Shown in pieces: positions 54,894 through 64,000 of a stretch of 64,000 nt of DNA (positions are counted from its first letter, which is position 1; every line of letters begins with the position of its first letter). Position numbers and translations under genes: made by a program. Below the pieces are notes generated by a model. The model searched no databases. It was given only the letters and a program-made list of their open reading frames with translations, and was not told the origin of the DNA. The stretch is taken from contig JAUIRK010000873.1 in NCBI GenBank assembly GCA_030549495.1, positions 1-64,000 on the forward strand, read 5' to 3'. Source of the DNA: Nectonema munidae. Taxonomy: Eukaryota > Nematomorpha > Nectonematoida > Nectonematidae.

Positions 54894-55588
54894 CCCCCCC
54901 CCCCCCCCCCCCCCCCCCATCTCATTGAGATAATGGATTTTGGCTTTTAACCCATTTAAGACCAAGCAAAGCAGACGATATCTAAAAAAAATGCAGACGA
55001 TTTTTATTCAAAGTCATTGAAAAAAGCCTACGAAGATGAAATTACTTATGTTCCAAAAGAGGAACATTGCTCGTAAATGGGTTAAAGTCAATAAGTTGAA
55101 CTTAGAAAATAAAAAGATTTATAGATAGGAGTAAAGCATTCATCGAAAACTGGAGAAAGATTACAATGAAAGTAATTCCAAATAAACTTCATAACTTTCA
55201 AGGAGTAGATATCTGAAAACTTCAAAAGTTTATTTTCAAAAAAGCTTTCCAAGGTATAAGATCGGTAAGGTTTATTAAATATAATTCTTTTCACTCTTTT
55301 CTGAAGCTTGATAATTTTCTCAGCACCAAAATATCTCCAATTAGAAAGGCTATAGTTGAACATATATGAAATCCAATAAATGTCATAAGAATCATTTGAT
55401 TTCAAATCGTGGATCGTAGTAGTATATCATTACAACAAATTGGATCAAAGTTAATACTAGAGTCGACCTTATTTATGTAAGTAGCTATTTTATCATAGTT
55501 AGCCTAAGCCAGAGTATCGAAAAGTTGAGAACTGAAGAATTTGAAAACTAAATAAATAGTCAAAAGTTGACAATGGAGGGGGGGGGGG
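54894..55588. repeat. Segment bounded by inverted C-run and G-run
   Basis: A run of 25 C (54894-54918) preceded by ATTATTTTA and a run of 11 G (55578-55588) followed by TAAAATTAAG form an inverted pair about 690 bp apart, enclosing a LINE fragment. It could be an element with poly-C/poly-G ends or a coincidence. Confidence 0.4.
55088..55405 (-). mobile_element. LINE C-terminal fragment
   Basis: 105 codons: SNWRYFGAEKIIKLQKRVKR and KLLKFSDIYSLKVMKFIWNY match the post-RT region of CR1/Daphne-type LINEs, similar in kind to 1450-1900 but not the same copy. It is truncated at both ends. Confidence 0.7.
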
Positions 55589-56255
55589 TAAAATTAAGCA
55601 AAAAAGGTTGACGTCATTTGTGAATGACCCCTTAGTAAAACTTTTATTAATCGCTTATCGACTACAGTTGATATATGTCGACTTTACAAAAATAAAATCG
55701 TCTGCGTTTATGCTTTTTAATACAATCTCATTTTGGGTTTTTGATTAACGAGTTTATAATTTTCAACCTACCCCTCATTGTTCCAAAATTATTAAACAAT
55801 TTTTTATAATAATCTGATTTCAGTCTTCTAATTGTACACTTAATTTCATTAATTTGATCAAATTTTTTTTTAACTTGTATTGAATTTGACTAATGATGAT
55901 ATTTATTTTGTCCTAAAATTAATAATGAAGTAATGGTGACCATTAATGAATATTTATGAATCAGAATATATAAGGTGTCAGTAATATATATATGTTTTAC
56001 AAAACTCTATAACATGTTTTTTCATACGGCATGTTTTCTGATAAATTATATATAAAGATGTTTTGTAAAGTTATTATCTTCGTGAGTTGCTTGTGATGTT
56101 GGATTGGTCCCCAAAATTTTTAAGTTTTTGACCCCCTCTATTTCGTGATTTTTACCCTTCCTACTTTATTTTTTAAATACCGAACATCTAGAATTAGCCC
56201 CCCCCCCTCGGTAGGGGATGTCATATATGTATGATCCCTAAATATAATAGTTTAT

Positions 56256-56300
56256 ACAGTTGACTATCACTAACCCGGAACAATCAGTAATCCGGCTAAA
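56256..56300 (+). mobile_element. Possible pogo/Tigger-type terminal repeat
   Basis: TA followed by CAGTTGACTATC, AACCCGGAACAATC and AATCCGG resembles the end of pogo/Tigger DNA transposons. No opposite end was found nearby, so it is a solitary remnant at best. Confidence 0.35.
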
Positions 56301-58299
56301 ATTGTTAAATATAAAATTTAATTTATATAAATTTATTTTATAGTTATATAATTAAATATATATTTATATAACAAGTATATATAATATAAATATATGTTTA
56401 AGCGAAATTTATTATTTTAAATTTCTAATAAATTAATCTTCTAAGAGGGCTTGCTGCTCCTTCGGGGGCCGCGAATATCTGGAGAGGGTTGCGAATTTCG
56501 TATTCGTTATCAGTCTTGGACGGTAGCCTCGTGCCAGAATTCTGGCTGTTTTTTGCTGCAATAAATCTTGTGGTGCCCTAAAATTAGGGGCCGAGACTTT
56601 GAAGGAGGATTCTTGCCCATGGTCTTTATTCTGACCAATCCAGCGAAACTAGAAACTATTTGTTTGCACGAGGCAATATCTATAATAGACTGTATTTTGT
56701 CCTCATACAGGACTGGGCAGGGATTATCTCCCGGGTCAAATGACAGGACCTGGCTAAAAATGGCCATCCAGAATCTGTGTGGGAACAACTCCTTATTCTT
56801 GTCGTAGAAATCGAGGAGTGCCCCTGGGTCGGCCGGTATGAAGAAGGAGCCCTCCCACGAAGTGATCTGGATGGATCCGTCCATTTGGAAGGTGAATTGC
56901 GGCTTTGTGTCTGCTTGCGGTGCAGCTGGCAGGACCACGTCTAATGGAGGAGGAAATACTTCGTCATCCGGCCATACTAGAGTGGATTGCCCATCCACTA
57001 TCTTAATCTAAGTCTGGACTGCCGGAGGTGCGGCTCTTAGGGGAATAATTGGAAGAGCTGTGGCCGGAGGTTCCCTGGTTAACCTTGAGAGATGTCGATA
57101 TAGGATTGAATTAGTCCACCCGTTCTAGGTAATGCGATACCCGCCGGGAAACCCAAGTCGTAGAGTAATCCTCCTTCTGGTACGGTAAACGCTGGATCTG
57201 TGTTAATTAGGATTGACGCGGGAGATCCCCTCTCGGACAGAGGGTGGGTCGGTGTTTGGATCGTGAGAAGCTCACCCTGATTCTCAAGTTCTTCGGAGGG
57301 GACCGGTGAAACCTCCCCCCCCCCCCCCCCTAGCTCTGTATAGCGGTGTTCGGCTCTAAGCCCGGTTCGGAGTGAGACGGGAACTCCTGCGTAAGGTTTA
57401 TATTGAGCGACCCTGGTGTCCGAACTTGGGCATTAGTGTGGGCGGCCAAACCGTATCCCCGGGGGTAGATATTTCCCTGATTAGGCTGACTTGCCATTCT
57501 GGCAAAGGGGGAGGCGAACGGAGACGCTACACTCTGTATCCTGGGGGTGGTGACGAGGCACTCGGAGGCCCGTATCCCCACGGCACCTCGTATCAAGGGG
57601 TTCGAGCCGGATGGCGTGTCTGGAACGGAGGTGGTGATCTGAATTGCCCCACCCGGTATCCGAACGTGGCGATGAGGAAATAGTAGGGCCATATCCCTAT
57701 GGAAAATTCTTTGGAGTCCATGGAAACTGGCGGCAGAGAGGCGAGCCTACCCCGCGTCTCTGGGCGGAAACCAGAGGGAACCTCGGGAACAAGTTCCCCT
57801 GGGGGACTGGAAACCCGAAATCCTTGGGGGGAGGGGGGGGGAGGAGGAGGTCCGCATTGGAGGACCTCCGCCCATATTGCCGTCTAGTGGTCAATCTACG
57901 TGTTCTTCATCCGCGCAGCACTGGCCCGGGACGAAACGAGCCGCGTCCCCTTGAGGCCGGCGCAGGTGGCGCCCTAGGTGCCGTAGCCCTAGCAGGGGGA
58001 GAGTGATCCCTGCAATAAATAGCCGTGAAGGGGTGGAATGATGTACATTCTTCCAGGTGGACTGGGCGGTAACGCAGTGCGTTCTTAACATGCCGTTAAG
58101 AGTAGCCAAGATCTCATGTGGGAGAGAAGGTATAAGGGGGCGGAGAGTTTCGAGGTAGAATAACATTACCTCGTCCTTAACCCTATTAGTGCTTGGCAAA
58201 ATTTGTCCGCTCAAGTGCTGGGGGGGGGGGGAGCGTAAAGTGCCCCCCCCCCCCTGTTTTTCTCAGATATTAATAAGTTTTTATAAATATTTTTGATGT

Positions 58300-59300
58300 T
58301 ACATATATATTTCAACTATGCTGAATTCAGTGGTGATGTCCATTTTTTATCAAAATCAATCAAACCTGTCAAAAAATTGATTTATATTTGACAGCTCATC
58401 TCAAAAAGGAACTTTTTATTTAAATAATTATATAAAGTTTTTTACGCATGTATACCCATTTTCAAATATGCTGAATTCAGTGGTGATATTCATTTTTTAT
58501 GAAAATCAATCAAACCTGTCAAAAAATTGATTTATATTTGACAGCTCATCTCAAAACGGAACTTTTTATTTAAATAATTATATAAAGTTTTTTACGCATG
58601 TATACCCATTTTCAAATATGCTGAATTCAGTGGTGATATTCATTTCTTATGAAAATCAATCAAACTTGTCAAAAAATTGATCTAAATGTGACAGCTCATC
58701 TCAAAAAGTAACTTTTTATCTAAATAAGTTTATAAAGTTTTTTACACATTTATACCCATTTTCAAATATGCTGAATTCAGTGGTGATATTCATTTTTTAT
58801 GAAAATCAATCAAACCTGTCAAAAAATTGATCTAAAAGTACAGTTCATCTTAAAAAGAAACTTTTTATCTAAGTAATATAAAGTTTTTTACACATATATA
58901 CCCATTTTTAAGCATGCGTAATTCAGTGGTGATATTCATTTTTTTAAATAAAAATCAATCAAAACTGTCAAAAAATTTATTTATCCCAAAAAGAAAGGAT
59001 CAGCACGGTTTTTTGAATTAGAGAATTACGTTTAATAGAAAGTATAGGGAGGTTATGAAGTTTACCGTGCATGGCATTTTACACACATATACCCATTTTC
59101 AAGTAGGCTGTGTTTACTGGTTATATTCCTTTTTTTTTTATAAAACCTGACAAAATAATTTAAATATGACAGCCCATGTCAAAATTAAAATTTTAATTCT
59201 TTTAAAGTTTTTTATACATTTCAAGTATTCAGAATTTAATGGTGATGTTCATTTTTTATGAAATCAATAAAACATGTCAAAAAATCGATTAAACCTGTAA
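58300..59300. repeat. Satellite array 1, about seven units of 150 bp
   Basis: CTGAATTCAGTGGTGAT recurs at 58321, 58471, 58621 and 58771, exactly 150 bp apart, then in decayed form near 58917, 59105 and 59228. Each unit has CTGTCAAAAAATTGAT followed by TTTGACAG, a short inverted pair. Central units are nearly identical and the right-hand units are degenerate, as when an array grows from one side. Confidence 0.9.
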
Positions 59301-60289
59301 ATCAATGTCAAATATATAAACATAAAAATAACTTCTACTTGCAGTTTTCTCTGGTAATTATTTTCTTAATTTATTTAATAAACCAACTTTAGGTGTTTAA
59401 TTCACTCAAAATATTTCATTCTACAGTAACTTATGTAACTCGATAGGATCTCCATCTTTTTGGCTACAAATTCGTTATCGGCTCGTAGTATCTACGTCAT
59501 ATAATTTACAGTATGTAATTTTGGTATTCATTCTATGATGATCCTTTCTAGGTAGCTCTTTTTTCATTAGAAATTTATATTCTTCAATGTGTGTTCGAAA
59601 ATTTTTTTATAAGGATAAAATTACTTTTTTCCTCTCAGGCCTGAATATTTGTCAACCAATCTCATTTTAAAGGTTTTTTTCTGATGAATCATTCGTGATG
59701 TTGATTGTTCAATTACAAAAAGTTGTCAACGTTCTTCATCTAAAAAATTACTTCTTTGACACAAAAGGAAAAAGATGGACAAATTCAATTTAAATTAAAA
59801 ATATCTTGATAGTGACTAAATTCTCACATATTGGCATCTGTGCAATTTTTGATAAATCTGATCTATTCTAAATTTTCAAATTTCCTACCCATCTTAGCTA
59901 AATGTTAACTGTAATCCTAGATGATAAGCTATAGATTTAAATATTTTTCATTTGTAAAAGAGGAACTTCTTTTTCACAGTCAAAATCTTTTTTGAAGTAT
60001 ATAATTAAACCACTTCCTAGTTCATTAGAACATGGTAGATCTTCCATTTAGTAAAGATACATATTTTTTTTTAATTATTTGTTTTGATCACATGTTCTCT
60101 TTTCAATTAGTTTTCAACTTGGTTCCTTCTCTCATACAAATTTTCAAAAGATTTTATAATACGTTTTATTTTTTTTAATAAATATTTCATACTCAAGATG
60201 ATTGTAGAAAGTATTATAAGCCAAAATATACAAAAAAAAAAGTATATTTTTACTATATACCTAATATGCAGCCATTTTTTGAAATTTTT
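59301..60289. other. Spacer between the two satellite arrays
   Basis: AT-rich, no coding region and no clear internal repeat seen. Confidence 0.55.
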
Positions 60290-61740
60290 TTACAGAACTG
60301 ATTTTCAGGCATACATTACTAATTCAATTGCCACTTCGAGATATTTTTTAACCGTATTATCCAAAATCCAGTACAGAAATAAAATAAGCATAGTCGATTT
60401 GGTATAAAACAGATATTTTATTTTTTTGAAGATATTTTTGAAGACAGTATCTAGAAGTAAACCGCAAATCTGATTTAAGCTTTCAGATATTTTAAAACCA
60501 TAAATGCCAAACCTGAGTCCAAAAATGAAAAAAGCATCTTCCATTTGGCATAAAAATAGATATTTTATTTAAATTTCAAAAATATTTCTGTAGACATTAG
60601 ACGTAAATCGATCATTTGATTGACACTTTCAGACATTTAAAACCTCTAAATGCAAAAAATGATTTCAGAAATAAAAATTATCATGGTCGAATTGCTATAA
60701 AAACATATATTTCATGTAAAATTAGAGAGAATATTTTGGGATATAGTTTTCAGACATAAACTGCAAATTTGATTGACACTAGCAGTAAAATCTCTAAATG
60801 CAAAAACTGTGTTCAGAAATGAAATCATCATGATCTATTTGCTATAAAAACAAATTTTAGAACTAAACGCAAATTTAATTGATACTTATATGTATTTTCA
60901 AATTCAAACTGCAAAAATCGAGTCCATAAATGAAACTAGCATGGTTGATTTGATATAAAAACATATATTTAATTGTAAAATTTGAATGAATGTTTTTGGA
61001 GACAATTTTTAGAAGTAAACCGCAAATTTGATTAACACTTATAGGTATTTTCACATCCTAAATGTAAAAAATGAGTTCAGAAATGAAAACAGCATGATTG
61101 ATTTGGTATAAAAACATATATTTCAAGAGAATATTTTTCGAGACAATTTTCAGAAGTAAACCGCAAATTTGATTTATAATTATAGGTATTTTCAAATCCT
61201 AAATGTAAAAAATGAGTTCAAAAATGAAAACAGCATGATCAATTTGGTATAAAAACAAATATTTCATGTAAAATTGAGAGAAGAAGTAAACCGCAAATTT
61301 TGACTGATATTTTAAAACCTCTAAATGTGAAAAATGAGTTCAGAAATGAAATCAGCATGGTTGATTTGGTATAAAACATATATTTCATTGTAAAATTTGA
61401 ATGAATGTTTTTGGAGACAATTTTTAGAAGTAAACCGCAAATTTGATTAACACTTATAGGTATTTCCATATCCTAAACGTAAAAAATGAGTCCAGAAATG
61501 AAACCAGCATGGCCGATTTAGTATAATGCATATATTTTATGTAAAATGTGAAGGAATGTTTTTGGAGACAATCTTCAGAAGTAAACCGCAAATTTGATTA
61601 CTACTTATAGGTATTTTCAAATCCTAAATGTAAAAAATGAGTCCAGAAATGAAAACAGCATGACCGATTTAGTATAAAAACATATATTTTATGAAAAATT
61701 TGAAGGTATATTTTATTAGATATATTTTTGATCAATCAAA
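60290..61740. repeat. Satellite array 2, about nine units of 120-155 bp
   Basis: AAGTAAACCGCAAAT recurs near 60451, 61013, 61155, 61274, 61428 and 61578, with weaker copies between. Other unit landmarks are AATGAGTTCAGAAATGAAA and ACATATATTTCATGTAAAA. The sequence is unrelated to array 1 but has a similar period. Confidence 0.88.
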
Positions 61741-64000
61741 ATTTTGATTGACATTTTCTAAAAAGTAGCCATGATTATTGAAAAAATTAAATATATAAAA
61801 TGTTATGCGTTCCAAACCGTATATAATTATAAATTTTCAGGGTATTATATAATATATATCCTAAGTTATAAGGTTAAGTACAGATAATGTCAGAATTTTG
61901 CTGAAAAATTTTAATTTTTGATTTTGATTGACAGTTTTGGACATGAAGGGGTCATTCAACTACCATGAAAATGGTTTCAAAAGATGCAGCTAGCGATTTT
62001 AGGAAAAGTCACAAAATTTGAAGGGATATGATTCAGCCAATTTTCTACAATTAATTTTTTAGTGAAGGGGGGGGGGGGGGCGTTTTACGCCCCCAGCACT
62101 AATAGGGTTAAGATTGAGCTCCTTGTTTTTAGAGAGTTCTAGAATTACTATTTGTGTCGATGTGGTCAGCGGTGGCGTAACCCGAAGGCAGAGAGGCGCC
62201 CACGGAGGGAGAGAAAGATGTACCTACGGGAATAAAGGACGGTTGAGGTGGCACTGCCGCCGGGGGGGGGGGGGGGCGAACATCCAAGATGCAACCTGGA
62301 ACGGGAAGGGCAAAGGAAGCGCAGTCATTAAATAGCTAGGAGGAGAGACCAGCGCGGAGAGAGTGCTGGAGGGAGAATGACTGGCTCTGGTAATGGAGCT
62401 GGGGCCATTCTGCCCTCCAAATTTTCAAAACGCAGCTCCATGCGTGCAAGCTGCGAGGAGATATTCATGAGAGTTGAATTGAAGTTAGGAAGGATAGGCT
62501 ACCACAGTATGGATAGTATGTGTGGAGGAAGAGAGAGTAAGGGCAGGCGTTGAAACATTTGTCATATAATTTTACAGTAACTTGAAAAACGAGAGAAATA
62601 TAATGAAGAGTCTGCCTGTGCCCGCCCTTATAACTCACAACGTGGGCGGAAGCCGGGCGCGATCTTCCATTGGCTGGGCAGTTAGCACCAAAACTGTGCG
62701 CGAAACCTGAGCGTTGTCTTTTTATTCCAGGAAATGGGCTTTGCGCGTGGCGATCTGATCGGTGCCAGAAAGGCGGTTGAGAGTCCCTATCTTCTGGCAG
62801 GCTTGCCTCGCGAGAATCTCGCAAGGTTCTTTTTCGTCTTTTCCATAAAAACATCCATGTTTCCAAGACGAAGTTGAGCCATTGTTTGGAATCTAAATAG
62901 ATGGTGCAGTCCCAAATTTCCATCTTGTGCTCCTTGTTTATGGTACGGATCCTGGACGGTTCGTTCGCTTCGTTATCTTCTGATTTTAGGTTATCCAGGT
63001 TTGTTCTGAATGTGTCCGTCCATTTGCTTGTTGATTCCAATCATAGGAGCAGCATGGCTTGTCGAGGGGACTTGCTACCCAATTTTCTGACGCATCCAAT
63101 GGCTGCTATAGAGTCTGAGATGATCTTCCTAGCTGGCCAATGGTAGTGTGCTATGAGGATGGCGAGAAGCTCCATGTCTGTGATGTGCCATGATTGTCCA
63201 TTTCTTGCCATTTGTCACAATTCGTAGTCCTGTGAGACAGGCATCTACGTGAACCACGTTTTTTGCCGTTGTGAGATCCGCCAGGCTCCAAGGGATTAGG
63301 ATTGTGTCCGTGATGTACGCCACGGCGAGCTGGACCAGCTGATTGCGTTCTTTGACGCTTTCTTAATTGTACAAGGCTGAGATGATACGGAATCTTCCTG
63401 GTAAGGTAGCTGCGTAGAAATTGAGGACCCCCATTACCTTTTGCTTCCAGCCTAGGGGGGGGGGGGGGACTTCTTTCACTTGGTGAGTCACCAGGAATGC
63501 GAAGAGAGCCTTTAGGAGGATTTCTTTTTTATCTTCTGGGACTCCCATCCTCCTAGTGTCGAGCTGGATGCAGGTTCCAAGGAAGCTGATGCATTGGACT
63601 GGGAAAAGCGCTAATTTTTCCTTGTTGATTTGTACCCCGTATTCTTCTTTCAAGAATTGGATGAGAGCTAGGGTGACTTTGCTCGTGGCTTCCTTGCTGG
63701 GACCCAGTATCAGGAAGTCATTGAGGTATAGGATGAAGCGGAATGCGCTTTCCCCTTGGGACTGGAGACGGGCTTGAGTCGGGACATAACTCCTTGGAAC
63801 ACCGCTGGGCTGAAACACGCTCCCATAGGGAGACAAGTAAATTGCCAGTGCCCTTTAGCTGATTTGGTACAAAAATAGCTTCTCTAGGTTGGTTCGATCC
63901 TAATGCCGTAAAAGGCGTCGGATAAATCGAACGAGTTGCCCAGCGCAGCTGAGGGTTGATGTACGGGAGTAGAAACGGGGCTGTTAGCTTATGGCGGGGG

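Larger units (their letters stand above)
58181..62107. mobile_element. Non-autonomous TTAA element (piggyBac-like) filled with satellite arrays
   Basis: It is flanked by TTAA at 58177-58180 and 62108-62111. The 13-bp ends CCCTATTAGTGCT and AGCACTAATAGGG are perfect inverses. Just inside each end lies a hairpin of a G-run, GCGTAAA, and a C-run (58220-58254; 62067-62094). The interior of 3.9 kb is AT-rich and non-coding, with two satellite arrays of about 150 bp. Insertion at TTAA with CCC/GGG termini is the hallmark of piggyBac-type transposition, so another element must supply the transposase. It sits inside the GC-rich fossil retroelement. Confidence 0.88.
56420..64000 (-). mobile_element. 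Fossil retroelement (DIRS- or Ty3-like), broken, running off the window
   Basis: A GC-rich block unlike its AT-rich surroundings. On the minus strand, from right to left, it contains a reverse transcriptase region (64000-63363, LTDAFY-like start, YLNDF palm motif, FLGTCIQLD), an RNase H region (about 63323-62700) and a TATA-like non-coding stretch (about 62630). Proline-rich gag-like regions follow (about 62470-62112, 58176-57330, 56998-56510). Pol preceding gag suggests two head-to-tail copies or an unusual layout. It is broken in many places (at least several breaks) and is interrupted by a TTAA-flanked element at 58181-62107. Family assignment by eye is uncertain. Age: old, judging by the number of breaks. 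Confidence 0.65.

Noticed and set aside
57372-58006. Plus-strand open frames in the GC-rich block
   Set aside because: Low-complexity Gly/Arg-rich shadows of minus-strand fossil coding; high GC removes stop codons by chance.
1-64000. CRISPR array or prokaryotic operon
   Set aside because: Tandem arrays here have no spacer-repeat layout, and the genes are spliced animal genes and eukaryotic transposons.

Overview
The window is AT-rich nuclear DNA from an animal. It holds two host genes of animal type: a mind-bomb-like E3 ubiquitin ligase and the TFIIIC subunit GTF3C3. They sit among many transposable elements, and the I/R1-type LINE among these suggests an arthropod. A small AT-rich crustacean genome such as a copepod would fit, but that is a guess. 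No rRNA, tRNA gene or CRISPR array was recognised.

Layout. 1-1.0 kb is a tandem duplication of about 344 bp, followed by microsatellites. 1.26-4.05 kb is an old, broken LINE on the minus strand. 6.2-8.5 kb is a degraded piggyBac transposon. 10.27-10.76 kb is a foldback MITE just upstream of an intronless mib1-like gene (10995-14078, plus strand). Tail to tail with it, 59 bp away, is GTF3C3 on the minus strand. I could rebuild GTF3C3 as twelve exons (40142 down to 14138) with phase-compatible splice sites, summing to 2637 coding bases (878 aa). Its introns hold a tRNA-type SINE, two inverted copies of a hAT relic, a pair of abutting hAT transposons sharing one 8-bp target (27471-31985), another hAT fragment, a second piggyBac relic and a MULE fragment.

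41648-53781 is one Mutator-like (MULE) transposon with 9-bp target duplications and inverted repeats of 1.6-1.9 kb. It carries a PHD-finger/OTU-protease/DDE-transposase gene. A nearly intact LINE of the I/R1 group (43716-48825, 14-bp target duplication, TACC-repeat tail) has jumped into it. The long inverted repeats contain decayed pieces of a related OTU-transposase gene, which I consider the most unusual structure here.

54-64 kb holds a LINE fragment and then a GC-rich fossil retroelement (reverse transcriptase, RNase H and gag-like parts, minus strand). A 3.93-kb TTAA-flanked element (58181-62107) interrupts it; this element is filled by two different satellite arrays of about 150 bp and has G-run/C-run hairpins at both ends. 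Long C or G homopolymers recur in this part.

The host genes act independently. The mib1-like protein would ubiquitinate Notch ligands, and GTF3C3 would help assemble RNA polymerase III initiation complexes on tRNA genes. The transposons form a nested record of insertions. Most are broken, but the LINE, the second hAT and the MULE have few lesions and look recent.
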